Source: Clostridia bacterium (lineage in GTDB: Bacteria; Bacillota; Clostridia; Lachnospirales; Lachnospiraceae). Taken from it: a stretch of 64,000 nucleotides of DNA. Of this stretch, positions 18,440 to 27,564 are shown piece by piece. Both the position numbers and the translations under genes were made by a program. The DNA lies in assembly GCA_910575725.1 (NCBI GenBank), contig CAJTFE010000003.1, positions 169,120 through 233,119 of the forward strand, written 5' to 3'. The number at the start of each line of letters is the position of its first letter. Positions within the stretch are counted from its first letter, which is position 1. The notes below the pieces were generated by a model. It had not been told where the DNA came from. It worked only from the letters and a program-made list of their open reading frames with translations, and searched no databases.

Positions 18440-20920
18440 TTAGATACCTAATTTCAGCTTTCTGAGCTGCTCCTCTGCCGTCACGTTGGTGGTCGGCTTG
18501 TAGTCCTTAAGGGGGATCAGCTTCTCGTTAATTGCATCCAGGATCCACTCCTTCTGTGGGAAGAAGTAATGATCATACTCGTAAGGCGGTGTGATCCAGT
18601 TCTGTGCTCCCACGATTGCAGGCGGCGCATCCAGATAATCAAATGCAAGCTCTGTAATATTCTTGGCAACCTCGTCAAGGAAGGTTCCTCTTGCACAAGC
18701 GTCAGAGGTCAAAATTACCTTTCCGGTCTTCTTTACAGACTCCAGGATCTTGGTGTAATCCAGGGGAACCAGGCTGTGCAGGTTAATCAGCTCTACAGAC
18801 AGGCCGTACTTCTCCTCCAGCTCTTTCACGGCATCATATGCACGGTACAGAGTTGCTCCGACAGTCAGCATGGTAATATCGGAACCGGTCTTGATCACGT
18901 CCACATCGCCAAACTCAATCTCGTACTCGCCCTCCGGAACGCCGCCTTCATGGAACTTCTCGCCGATATCGTAGATTCTCTGGCTCTCAAAGAATACAAC
19001 CGGGTCGGTTCCGTTAAGAGCAGACTGCATCAGGCCCTTTGCCTCGTAAGGCGTTGCCGGGAAGCAGACCTTCAGTCCCGGTACATGGGCGCACATGGAA
19101 GTCCAGTCCTGAGAATGCTGTGCACCGTACTTGGAACCAACGGATACACGAAGGATCAGGGGCATCTTTAGGATGCCGGCGCTCATGGCCTGCCATTTTG
19201 CCATCTGGTTGAAGATCTCGTCTCCGCAGCAGCCGATAAAGTCTGCATACATCAGCTCTACCACCGCACGGCCGCCGCACATGGTATAACCTACGCCGGT
19301 ACCTACGATAGCAGTCTCGGAAATGGGTGAGTTAAACAGTCTGGAGTAGGGAATTACATCGGTAAATCCACGGTAAACGGCAAATGCGCCGCCCCAGTCG
19401 CGTACATCCTCGCCGTAAGCGATAAGTGTAGGATCTTCATAATATTTATTAAACATGGGCTCGAAAATGGCATCACGGATGTTGTAACGCTTCATGGCGC
19501 TTACTTCCTTGCCGTCCAGATAATGAGTCCGAACCTTCTTCTGAATATCGGTGTAACGCTTGCAGCTCTCCTTGGGGCCGGTAACGGACGGCTCTCTGGT
19601 GGTGTCCATATTGCGGTTCTTCTCGTTGTTGAACATCAGGCGCTCGATGATTCCCGGGTCATTGTCAAAATCAAGATAGGGAGATGCATCCTTGTCTGCA
19701 GCCAGACGGCAGATACGCGCCATTCTCTCTTTGGTCTTTGCCCAGATCTCTTCGAATTCGCTGTCCTCGGCTACGCCTGCGTCTACTATTGCCTTGCGGT
19801 AGGTAATCAGCGGATCCTGTGCTTTCCATGCCTCGATCTCCTCTTTGGTACGGTAAGCGTTCTGGTCAGAGGTAGAGTGTCCAAGGAGACGGTAGGTCAC
19901 TACATCCAGGAATACAGGGCCTTCTCCGCTCTTTGCCAGAGGCAGCTTTCTGCGGTATGCATCAATGACTGCCAGAGGATTGTAGCCGTCTACTCTCTCT
20001 GCGTGAAGCTGGCTCTCAGTCACGCCCGCGCCCATACGCGCCAGCTCGCCGTAGCCCATGGTCTCGCCGTAGGTCTGGCCACCCATGCCGTAGGAGTTGT
20101 TGTTGATGTTAAAGATCAGCGGAAGTCCGCCCTTTCTTCCTTCCTCCCACAATGTGCGGTACTGATCCATGGTTGCAAAGGAAAGAGCCTCCCATACAGG
20201 GCCGCGTCCCATGGAGCCGTCTCCAAGGTTGGCTACTACCACGCCGCCCTTGTCGTTGCACTTCTTATAAAGCGCCGCTCCGGTGGAGATGGTTGCGGAA
20301 CCGCCCACTAATGCGTTGTTGGGGTATACGCCGAAGGGAAGGAAGAATGCATGCATGGATCCGCCCAGTCCCTTATGGAAACCGTTCTCACGGGCAAACA
20401 GCTCAGCCAGGGCGCCGTATACGATGAACTCGATAGCAAGCTCTTTTACGTCCCCTTCTGCCTTGCTGACAGTCTTGACAGCCTTCAGGGTCTTGCCCTC
20501 AAAGAAGTTCTCCATGTCGTCCAGAAGCTCCTTGTCATCCAGCTTCTGAATACAGGAAAGGCATTTTGCAAGAATCTCGCTGTGGCTTCTGTGGCTTCCG
20601 AAGGTAAAGTCCTCCTTGTTCAGCAGGTAAGCTTCTCCAACTGCTGCAGCCTCCTGTCCAAGGGAAAGATGTGCAGGGCCCGGATAGGTGGTATCAACGT
20701 CCGCATACTTCGCCTGTGTCTTAATCTGGTTCAGCATGTCCTCAAACTCGCGGCAGATGGTCATGTCGCGGAAGATGCGCAGAAGGTCTTCTTTTGTGAA
20801 GTTGCCTTCCTCCATCTCCTCTTTTATGGTTTTCTTGTAGGTATTGATGGGAATATCTTTAAAAGTGATTTTTCCCTCAGCACGCATTTTGTCGGGATCG
20901 ATGTACAATGACTTTGGCAT
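18440..20920 (-). CDS. 2-oxo acid dehydrogenase E1, alpha and beta subunits fused
   Basis: 826 residues in one chain. Residues up to about 410 are the E1-alpha part with the thiamine diphosphate motif (GDGSMGRGPVWEALSFA ... INNNSYGMG); from about 475 (MKRYNIRDAIFEP) the E1-beta part runs to the end (LIAYGEDVRDWGGAF; VVELMYADFIGCCGDE). It decarboxylates pyruvate or a related 2-oxo acid (or acetoin) and acylates the E2 lipoyl arm. AAGGAG precedes the ATG, 22 nt after E2. The fusion is uncommon compared with separate PdhA/PdhB genes. The substrate is not decided by the sequence. Confidence 0.9.
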   Translation of the reverse strand: MPKSLYIDPDKMRAEGKITFKDIPINTYKKTIKEEMEEGNFTKEDLLRIFRDMTICREFEDMLNQIKTQAKYADVDTTYPGPAHLSLGQEAAAVGEAYLLNKEDFTFGSHRSHSEILAKCLSCIQKLDDKELLDDMENFFEGKTLKAVKTVSKAEGDVKELAIEFIVYGALAELFARENGFHKGLGGSMHAFFLPFGVYPNNALVGGSATISTGAALYKKCNDKGGVVVANLGDGSMGRGPVWEALSFATMDQYRTLWEEGRKGGLPLIFNINNNSYGMGGQTYGETMGYGELARMGAGVTESQLHAERVDGYNPLAVIDAYRRKLPLAKSGEGPVFLDVVTYRLLGHSTSDQNAYRTKEEIEAWKAQDPLITYRKAIVDAGVAEDSEFEEIWAKTKERMARICRLAADKDASPYLDFDNDPGIIERLMFNNEKNRNMDTTREPSVTGPKESCKRYTDIQKKVRTHYLDGKEVSAMKRYNIRDAIFEPMFNKYYEDPTLIAYGEDVRDWGGAFAVYRGFTDVIPYSRLFNSPISETAIVGTGVGYTMCGGRAVVELMYADFIGCCGDEIFNQMAKWQAMSAGILKMPLILRVSVGSKYGAQHSQDWTSMCAHVPGLKVCFPATPYEAKGLMQSALNGTDPVVFFESQRIYDIGEKFHEGGVPEGEYEIEFGDVDVIKTGSDITMLTVGATLYRAYDAVKELEEKYGLSVELINLHSLVPLDYTKILESVKKTGKVILTSDACARGTFLDEVAKNITELAFDYLDAPPAIVGAQNWITPPYEYDHYFFPQKEWILDAINEKLIPLKDYKPTTNVTAEEQLRKLKLGI

Positions 20921-20942
20921 TTTTTTATCTCCTTTTCTTTAT

Positions 20943-22919
20943 TTATTTCATCATCAACAGAGAAATGTTCTCAAGAGCGGTGCACAGCTCCTTCACAAAC
21001 TTGGAAGCCGGTGTTCCGTCCAATGCTCTGTGGTCATAGGACAGGCAGAGTCCCATAGCCGGATACGTCTTGATCTCGCCGTTTACTTCCTTCACTCTGG
21101 TAGTGATGCCGCAGACACCAAGGATGCCTACCTGAGGCGGATTCACAACGGGTGTGAACATCTCTACGCCCAGGGAGCCTACATTGGATACGGTAAAGCT
21201 TGCTCCGGACAGCATATCCGGCGTTGCCTTGCCCTCCTGGCAGATCTTTGCGAGACGCTTTGCTTCCATGCACAGCTCGGAGAGGGTCATCTTGTTGGCA
21301 TTGAAGATGGTAGGAACCATCAGCCCCTTGGGTGTGTCTACTGCCATTCCCAGATGTACGTTGGTATATTTACGCAGTACGTTGTCCTCCGGCATAATCG
21401 CATTCAAATCGGAATGATTGAGAAGGATACGGGACACTGCGAACATTACCATGTCGTTCAAAGTGATATTGGGCATTCCCATAGCCTCGCCGTTGGCCTT
21501 AATCTGCTTTCTCAGGTTCATAAGAGCCGTTGCGTCAAAGGTATGATAATGGGTAAGCTGGGCCATAGTGCTTAAGGACTTCACCATTGCCTTTGCGGTT
21601 GCCTTTCTCACACCGGAGAACTTGACATCTACGTATTCTGCTTCCGGTGCTGCCGTTACCGGCGCTGCTTCTGCCGCCGGGGCAGGCGCTGCCGCTGTGG
21701 GCGCCGGGGCTGCCGCAGGTGCAGGTGCTGCTGCCGCATATGCCTTTACATCGGCCTCCACAATGCGGCCGTGAGGCCCGGTAGGTGTCGCCGCCGTAGC
21801 ATCCACGCCCAGGTTCTTTGCTGCCATTCTGGCTCTGGGGGATACTTTTGCGTCCGGATTTGCAGGGCCGCCCGCCGGTGCAGGTGCTGCCGTTACCGCT
21901 GCTGCCGCTGCCGGAGCCGCTTCTGCTGCTGGTGCGGGCGCTGCTGCCGGAGCTGTTCCTTCCTTCAGTCCTTCTATGCTGTCGCCCGGTTTTCCGATAG
22001 CGCAGACATTAACCAGAACGGGCACTTCGTCTCCGTCTTCATAGAAGATCTCAAGCAGCTCCCCGGCCGCTGTGGATTCACACTCGAATGCCGCTTTATC
22101 CGTCTCATAGGTAAAGAGGATATCGCCCACTTGAACCTGGTCGCCTTTTTTCTTATGCCACTCGGTAATCACGCACTCTTCTACGGTGATTCCAGCCTTG
22201 GGCATCAGTACGCCCTGTGCCATGGGGCCTGCTGCTGGCGCAGGAGCTGCTGCCGGTGCGGAGGCCGCTGCCGGAGCCGGGGCTGCTGCTGGAGCCGTTC
22301 CCTCTTTTAATCCCTCGATGCTGTCGCCGGGGCGTCCGATAGCACAGACATTGACCAGTACAGGCACCTCATCCCCGTCCTCATAGAAGATCTCAAGAAG
22401 CTCCCCGGCCGCTGTGGACTCGCACTCAAAGGATGCCTTGTCCGTCTCATAGGTGAAGAGAATATCGCCCACCTGAACCTGGTCGCCTTTTTTCTTATGC
22501 CACTCGGTAATCACGCACTCTTCTACGGTGATTCCGGCCTTTGGCATCAATACGCCCTGTGCCATGGGGCCCGTGGCTGCTGCCGGTGCAGGAGCTGCTG
22601 CAGGCGCCGGGGCTGCCGCTGCCGCAGGAGCTGCCGGTGCGGGCGCTGCAGTTCCCTCTTTGATTCCGGAGATATCCTCACCGGGCTGCCCCACTGCACA
22701 GACATTGACCAGTACCGGTACTTCATCTCCGTCTTCATAAAAGATTTCAAGGATCTCTCCTTCTGCTGTGGATTCACACTCGAAGGATGCCTTATCTGTC
22801 TCGTAGGTGAAGAGGATATCGCCCACGTTTACATGGTCGCCTTTTTTCTTCAGCCACTCGGTAATGATACATTCTTCTACCGTGATTCCTGCTTTTGGCA
22901 TTAATACGCCTACTGCCAT
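20943..22919 (-). CDS. Dihydrolipoamide acyltransferase E2 with three lipoyl domains
   Basis: 658 residues from the ATG at 22919 (GGAGGG 8 nt upstream); the longer reading frame to 22991 has no ribosome site. Three near-identical lipoyl domains, each with the target lysine in ETDKA (first at Lys43), are separated by Ala/Pro-rich swinging linkers; then a peripheral-subunit binding domain (VSPRARMAAKNLGVD) and the catalytic core ending with DHRALDG. The repeats are also near-identical in DNA (about 22.0-22.9 kb), so copy number may vary between strains. No E3 gene is adjacent. Confidence 0.93.
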   Translation of the reverse strand: MAVGVLMPKAGITVEECIITEWLKKKGDHVNVGDILFTYETDKASFECESTAEGEILEIFYEDGDEVPVLVNVCAVGQPGEDISGIKEGTAAPAPAAPAAAAAPAPAAAPAPAAATGPMAQGVLMPKAGITVEECVITEWHKKKGDQVQVGDILFTYETDKASFECESTAAGELLEIFYEDGDEVPVLVNVCAIGRPGDSIEGLKEGTAPAAAPAPAAASAPAAAPAPAAGPMAQGVLMPKAGITVEECVITEWHKKKGDQVQVGDILFTYETDKAAFECESTAAGELLEIFYEDGDEVPVLVNVCAIGKPGDSIEGLKEGTAPAAAPAPAAEAAPAAAAAVTAAPAPAGGPANPDAKVSPRARMAAKNLGVDATAATPTGPHGRIVEADVKAYAAAAPAPAAAPAPTAAAPAPAAEAAPVTAAPEAEYVDVKFSGVRKATAKAMVKSLSTMAQLTHYHTFDATALMNLRKQIKANGEAMGMPNITLNDMVMFAVSRILLNHSDLNAIMPEDNVLRKYTNVHLGMAVDTPKGLMVPTIFNANKMTLSELCMEAKRLAKICQEGKATPDMLSGASFTVSNVGSLGVEMFTPVVNPPQVGILGVCGITTRVKEVNGEIKTYPAMGLCLSYDHRALDGTPASKFVKELCTALENISLLMMK

Positions 22920-23037
22920 TTCTTTTCCCTCCATAAATTCTTTTAATATATATTTTGTGTTACTATTACGGGCTCTTTTTTGATGCCGCACATCCTGCCG
23001 CTTATACCTGGGAATGCCCAGGCCCGGCCGGTATCTC

Positions 23038-23796
23038 CTAAAGGATGATAGTTCCCGACTGCTCTGCGCGTTCCTGCACGTTTGCCGGAAGCTTCCCGTC
23101 GCTTACAATGCAGTCGGCATCTTCTACGTTGCCGAAGGTGTAGGGAAGGATCCGGCCGTATTTAGAGCTGTCCATAAGGATAACTTTTTTTCCGGCTTTT
23201 TTCATCATCAGGCTTTTTACCAGCATCTCGTCCTCTTTGCCGCAGGTGAAGCCGTTGTCCTCTGTGTAGCCGGATACGCCCAGGAATGCGGTTGCGATGT
23301 TGATCTGCTCTAACATCTGCAGGGTGCTCTGGCCGGAGACTGCCTGATTAAAGCGGTTCAAGGTTCCGCCGCACATGTGGACGGTGGGAACGGACAGCTT
23401 TCCAAGCTCCAGGGCGATTCCCGGGCCTGTGGTGAAGATGTTGAGATCCATGTCGGGGATGGCCTGGGCTAAGGCCATACTGGAGGTTCCCGCATCCAGG
23501 AATACGGCGCTGCCCGGTTCTATGAGCTTCAAGGCCTTCCGGGCCATCTCACGCTTTTCCTTCCAGTTGGTCTGCATTCTCGTTTCCAGCTTCATCTCCG
23601 TGGGGCTTGTTCCCGGCGTGGCGGATATGGCTCCTCCCCGGGTGCGGATGATGGTTCCTTCTTCCTCCAGCTTCTCCAGATCCCGGTGAATGGTCATTAA
23701 ACTGACATCGGGAAAAAGAGCGCTGACTTCTTTTACCGTGACGGCGCCTTTTTCCCGAATATATTTTCCGATGTTTTCTCTGCGAAGCTGGTTCAT
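23038..23796 (-). CDS. DeoR-family transcriptional regulator
   Basis: 252 residues: an N-terminal winged helix (RRENIGKYIREKGAVTVKEV ... SLMTIHRDLEKLEEEG) and a DeoRC sensor domain with the FLDAGTSS sugar-phosphate loop. GAAGGGG precedes the ATG. It is 118 nt upstream of E2 in the same direction and has its own strong promoter with three TGTTA(T/C)AA repeats, so it probably represses itself and the E2-E1-lplA genes in response to a phosphorylated metabolite; the ligand is unknown. Confidence 0.9.
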   Translation of the reverse strand: MNQLRRENIGKYIREKGAVTVKEVSALFPDVSLMTIHRDLEKLEEEGTIIRTRGGAISATPGTSPTEMKLETRMQTNWKEKREMARKALKLIEPGSAVFLDAGTSSMALAQAIPDMDLNIFTTGPGIALELGKLSVPTVHMCGGTLNRFNQAVSGQSTLQMLEQINIATAFLGVSGYTEDNGFTCGKEDEMLVKSLMMKKAGKKVILMDSSKYGRILPYTFGNVEDADCIVSDGKLPANVQERAEQSGTIIL

Positions 23797-23856
23797 GTAT
23801 GCCCCTTCTAACTTTCTTGTTAAGATTTGTTATGTTCTTTTCTTAACTTGTAACAG

Positions 23857-23885
23857 ATTATAACATTTTATAACATGTAAGTCAA
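23857..23885 (-). promoter_or_regulatory. Promoter and putative DeoR operator
   Basis: TTGACT (23880-23885), 17-nt spacer, TATAAT (23857-23862) on the minus strand. Three direct repeats of TGTTA(T/C)AA spaced about one helical turn cover the spacer and -10 region and continue past the start point, a likely autoregulatory operator. The 314-nt spacer 23797-24110 also holds the queT terminator. Confidence 0.8.
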
Positions 23886-23971
23886 CAGCATTTCTCAGAG
23901 ATTTTTCGTTATTTACTTTTACTTTATGACTGACCCAAGAGGCAGGTTTTTAAGAGAAGTTTTTACTCATT

Positions 23972-24040
23972 GCAAAAAGGATGCCGGGAAATATGACATC
24001 AGACTTTTCTGATATCATATTTCCCGGCATCCTTTTTTGC
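23972..24040 (-). terminator. Bidirectional terminator after queT
   Basis: A nearly perfect stem of about 32 bp (GCAAAAAGGATGCCGGGAAA ... complement) around a CTTT loop, with T-runs on both strands. It ends the queT transcript before the deoR promoter. Confidence 0.88.
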
Positions 24041-24110
24041 ATTGCTTTCACTTATGGATATTGATTAGGCAAAAGCCTTTTTAGAATCATCCGCTTCTTC
24101 CGTTTTTGCT

Positions 24111-24599
24111 TTATGCTGTGCGGAAGATAAATCTCCGATACTTTTCCAGCACAGCCAAAAGTATCAATCCCATAACGCCGCAGGCAGCAATCTCTCCGAT
24201 TCCTACAGTTCCCATAAGGAACGGGATTGGAAGAGGTTCTCCGTAACCATAGCGGAGGACGAAGGGCACTATAAGGGTGTTGGCCAGGATTGGGGGAATC
24301 GGAGCCAGGAAACGGCTCTTTCTGCGCAGCATCCAGGTTCCCACAGCCCCTATCAAGGTTGCTATGCTTCCGCATACGACATCAAGCATGATGCTTCCGC
24401 CGATGAGATTTGCAATTAAGCAGCCGATGAACAGGCCCGGAATAGCAGCCGGGGTGAAGTAGGGCAGGATTGTGAGAGCTTCTGCCACTCTTGCCTGGAT
24501 CGCGCCGTAGCTGATGGGCGCAAAGGCGATGCAGAGCACCACGTAGATAGCCGCAATCATTGCGGCCTGTGCCATGAACAGTACTTTGTTTTCTTTCAT
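24111..24599 (-). CDS. queT: QueT-family queuosine-precursor transporter
   Basis: 162 residues, about five hydrophobic helices, with the family pattern FAPISYGAIQARVAEALTILP near residues 26-46. QueT is the substrate-specific S component of an energy-coupling factor importer for preQ1/preQ0 or related deazapurines used for queuosine in tRNA. The preQ1 riboswitch directly over its ribosome site supports the assignment. The shared ECF energising module is not in the window. Confidence 0.93.
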   Translation of the reverse strand: MKENKVLFMAQAAMIAAIYVVLCIAFAPISYGAIQARVAEALTILPYFTPAAIPGLFIGCLIANLIGGSIMLDVVCGSIATLIGAVGTWMLRRKSRFLAPIPPILANTLIVPFVLRYGYGEPLPIPFLMGTVGIGEIAACGVMGLILLAVLEKYRRFIFRTA

Positions 24600-24608
24600 T
24601 TTCTTTCT

Positions 24609-24650
24609 CTCCTTAGTTTTGTTTTACGTGTGGATGGTTTCGAACACACG
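24609..24650 (-). promoter_or_regulatory. PreQ1-I riboswitch controlling queT translation
   Basis: Minus strand: stem CGTGTG/CACACG closes the loop TTCGAAACCATC, followed by the A-rich tail TAAAACAAAACTAAGG ending in the ribosome site AAGGAG. The CC in the loop can pair with GG of the ribosome site, as in the translational preQ1-I class of Thermoanaerobacter. An extra stem (AAGCTGGAA/TTCCAGCTT, 24654-24682) lies just upstream. Confidence 0.88.
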
Positions 24651-24686
24651 GGTAAGCTGGAATATCTTTTATTTTCCAGCTTGTTT

Positions 24687-24714
24687 AGTATAACATAGGA
24701 GATTTTATTGTCAA
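24687..24714 (-). promoter_or_regulatory. queT promoter
   Basis: TTGACA (24709-24714), 16-nt spacer, TATACT (24687-24692) on the minus strand, just upstream of the riboswitch leader. Confidence 0.85.
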
Positions 24715-24771
24715 GCTCAAGTCGTTTATTCCTTCTGCGTCACGCCTAAAAACATTACCGTCATAAATCAA

Positions 24772-24807
24772 AGCAGCCGCATCAACCAATAAATTGATGC
24801 AGCTGCT
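24772..24807. terminator. Hairpin after the hybrid kinase gene
   Basis: AGCAGCCGCATCAA / TTGATGCAGCTGCT with one mismatch, 28 nt after the kinase stop. The better T-run (GATTTTTTAT) is on the plus-strand side; the minus side has only TTTGATTTAT, so termination of the kinase transcript may be weak. Confidence 0.6.
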
Positions 24808-24834
24808 GATTTTTTATATACTTTTTAACAAATA

Positions 24835-27432
24835 CTACTCCGGCATCACACTGCATTTCAGCCGGCTCATAACCTGAAACATCTTCTTCATATCTACCGG
24901 TTTCGCCAGATGTTCATTCATCCCGGCGTCCTTCGCCATTGCAACGTCCTCTTCAAAGGCATTCGCCGACAGCGCTATGATGGGCACAGCCTTCGCATCC
25001 GGCCGCTCCAGGCCGCGAATCACACGGGCCGCTTCATATCCGCTCATAACCGGCATCATCAAATCCATGAGCACACAGTCAAAGGTCCCAGGCACAGAAG
25101 CCGCAAAGGCATCTACGGCAGCTTTTCCGTCCTTTGCGGTCTTCACCTCCACGCCCGCTTCCTTAAGCATAAACTCCACAATTTCACAGTTAATCTCATT
25201 GTCCTCTACCAAAAGGACGCGCATCCCTGCAATATTGCCCTGCTCATTCTGTTCCTCATCCCCAGACTGCGCGCTCCACGCCTCGTCCACTTGAATAGGC
25301 AGTATAATCCGAAACACACTCCCCTTGCCGACCTGGCTGTCCACCTCAATGCTCCCTTTCATCTGGTCTACCAGCTTCTTCACAGTGGCCATGCCAAGTC
25401 CGATGCCGTTATAATTGGTTCTTGCATCCTGATGCTCCTGGGTAAAGGGCTCGAAAATATGCTTTTTGAAATTCTCTCCGATGCCGATTCCCGTATCCTC
25501 GATCACAAATTCGCACTTTGACGCCCCGCTCTGGCCCTCCATCTCCCTTACCCGAACAAATACAGAGCCATGAGGACGGTTATATTTGATGGCATTGTCA
25601 ATGATATTGATTAAAATCTGTTTTACATGCAGTGAATTTCCAATCCGTCTGCTATGATGCAGCTCAACCTCCTCCAGCGCCAGGCGGATTCCTCTCTCCT
25701 CCGCCTCCAGGGACAGGATTGCAATGCAGTTTTCCACAGTATCCCGAAGGTCAAAGGGTTCTTCTACCGCAGCCAGGCTTCCGCTCTCCAGCCTGCTGAT
25801 TTGAAGAACATCGTTCACCAGGGACAAAAGATGCTCCGTTGAAACACGGATTTTCTTTCGGCAGTCTCCCAGACGTTCCGGATCCTCCTGCCTCTTCTCC
25901 ATGATATCCAGCATTCCCAGAATCCCATTGATGGGCGTGCGGAGATCGTGGGACATATGGGATAGGAATTCGCTCTTCGCCGAATTTGCCCGCCGCACCT
26001 TCTCAAGCAGCTCCATAATGGCCTGCTCCTGCTTCTTCCTCGTCACCATAATCTCCGTGATATCCTGGTGGTATCCGTTCAGGCAGACACCGGGCTTTTT
26101 GAATGTCTTATCCGGCACGCCTCCGCAGCGGACATAGATTTTCCCAAGCTTTGGATGCTTCCAAGGATAAACCGCTTCGGAACGGCCGTTCTCCAATATC
26201 TCCCGAACTGCCTCCTGCACCATCTCCACATAGTCCGGTTCAATGCGCTCAAACCAATGCCGGTAACACTCCTCCGGCCCGATATCGTCCGATATTCCCA
26301 GAAGGCTGCGCATAGTACGATCCGCATACATCCGGGGATCGCAGCCCTCCTCCAGCTCAATCGTCCAGATACCGGTTCTGGCTCCCTCCAGAATATCCTC
26401 CAGGCTTTGCCTTGCCTCCAGTTTATATTTCTCTTCCTGTTCCACCAGGGCATTGACGTCTCTCTGGGCAAAAATTACACAGTTCTCTTCCGTTCCCTTC
26501 TCCGTTTCAGAAAAATGAAGCTCCAGATACTTCAGTCCATGGGAACCGTCTTTCTCCTGATACCGGACGGAAAATTTCTTCTTTTCCCTGATCCGGGCGA
26601 GCACATAGTCCTTTTTTGTCATAGCCCGGAGCTTTTCCCGATCCCGGGAAATTACATACTGTGATATGTACCGCTCCATAGCCGCCTGATAGCCATTCTC
26701 AAACTGTGCGGCCCAATCCATGCTCAGCCGTTCGCTGTTCCGGTATATCTCACACTTTCCCGAATCAAAATTCACTTGATAGATACCCAGATAGTCCACG
26801 CTGAGCGCATGAAGGACATTATAGCTTCTCTTTTGAAGCTCCCGGAAAAGATCGCGCCGTTTCAAAGAGGATACGATAAAATATGCCGCCGTCTGAAGCA
26901 TATTCGACGCATACTCCAGCAGCTTCACCGGCGGATTGTCCACGCCGTAAAAGCCGATAACCTTTTTACCGTTATAAAGGGGAACTACCACAAGAGAATG
27001 AATACGCTGCCGCTTCAAGTTCTCATACTGCAGGGGCTCCGCTTCCTTAATCTCTTCTAAATTCTCAATCACAATGTGCTTTCCAATGCCGAACTTCTGA
27101 TACCAGCTTGCACAGACCTCCGGAGGAACATTTTGGAGATTCATCTTTTGCGGCTCCACTCCTTCGGCCGCCCACTCATAGGTATTGTCATCACAGCCAG
27201 ACTCATTCTGCTCAAAGATATAGGTACGTTCCCCGTTCAGCGCTTTTCCCAGATGTTCCAGCAGCACCTCAAGGGACTGATCCGGCGTCTCCTCCAGCAA
27301 GGCGACACGAAGACCTTCATTGATGATCGTCTCCAGATTATGGACGCTTTGCATATCACTGTTCTGCCCATGGCTCCCAATGGCCTGCGCGCTCCCGCCT
27401 GTCCTCTCTAAAAATTCTCTCGAATACTCCAT
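24835..27432 (-). CDS. Soluble hybrid sensor histidine kinase with receiver domain
   Basis: 865 residues from the ATG at 27432, selected by GGGAGGG just upstream; the frame is open further up without a ribosome site. No membrane helix. Order: GAF-like domain (about 35-175), PAS-like regions (about 210-470), HisKA with FLSHMSHDLRTPINGI (phospho-His), HATPase with DTGIGIGE and GIGLGMATVKKLV, then a C-terminal receiver with VLLVEDNEIN and the phospho-acceptor in VLMDLMMPVMSG. It senses a cytoplasmic signal; the final output protein (an HPt or DNA-binding regulator) is not adjacent. It has its own promoter. Confidence 0.9.
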   Translation of the reverse strand: MEYSREFLERTGGSAQAIGSHGQNSDMQSVHNLETIINEGLRVALLEETPDQSLEVLLEHLGKALNGERTYIFEQNESGCDDNTYEWAAEGVEPQKMNLQNVPPEVCASWYQKFGIGKHIVIENLEEIKEAEPLQYENLKRQRIHSLVVVPLYNGKKVIGFYGVDNPPVKLLEYASNMLQTAAYFIVSSLKRRDLFRELQKRSYNVLHALSVDYLGIYQVNFDSGKCEIYRNSERLSMDWAAQFENGYQAAMERYISQYVISRDREKLRAMTKKDYVLARIREKKKFSVRYQEKDGSHGLKYLELHFSETEKGTEENCVIFAQRDVNALVEQEEKYKLEARQSLEDILEGARTGIWTIELEEGCDPRMYADRTMRSLLGISDDIGPEECYRHWFERIEPDYVEMVQEAVREILENGRSEAVYPWKHPKLGKIYVRCGGVPDKTFKKPGVCLNGYHQDITEIMVTRKKQEQAIMELLEKVRRANSAKSEFLSHMSHDLRTPINGILGMLDIMEKRQEDPERLGDCRKKIRVSTEHLLSLVNDVLQISRLESGSLAAVEEPFDLRDTVENCIAILSLEAEERGIRLALEEVELHHSRRIGNSLHVKQILINIIDNAIKYNRPHGSVFVRVREMEGQSGASKCEFVIEDTGIGIGENFKKHIFEPFTQEHQDARTNYNGIGLGMATVKKLVDQMKGSIEVDSQVGKGSVFRIILPIQVDEAWSAQSGDEEQNEQGNIAGMRVLLVEDNEINCEIVEFMLKEAGVEVKTAKDGKAAVDAFAASVPGTFDCVLMDLMMPVMSGYEAARVIRGLERPDAKAVPIIALSANAFEEDVAMAKDAGMNEHLAKPVDMKKMFQVMSRLKCSVMPE

Positions 27433-27515
27433 ACACCCTCCCTCAATATAAGCCGCCGGCCGCAAATACAATTCCAATGGCTTATTTCACCGCAAAAAAG
27501 CTGTAGTTCTGTGTC

Positions 27516-27544
27516 ATAATACCACACGTCCCCAATCACGTCAA
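27516..27544 (-). promoter_or_regulatory. Promoter of the hybrid kinase
   Basis: TTGACG (27539-27544), 17-nt spacer, TATTAT (27516-27521) on the minus strand, about 85 nt upstream of the ATG and just past the end of the ABC ATPase gene. Confidence 0.75.
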
Positions 27545-27564
27545 TGCAGAGGGTGATCTGCCAA

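Noticed and set aside
21568..22740. Ala/Gly-rich open frames opposite E2
   Set aside because: They are the reverse strand of the Ala/Pro-rich linkers and repeat only because the lipoyl domains repeat.
21950..22950. A CRISPR or transposon repeat array
   Set aside because: The repeated DNA encodes lipoyl domains in frame within one E2 gene.
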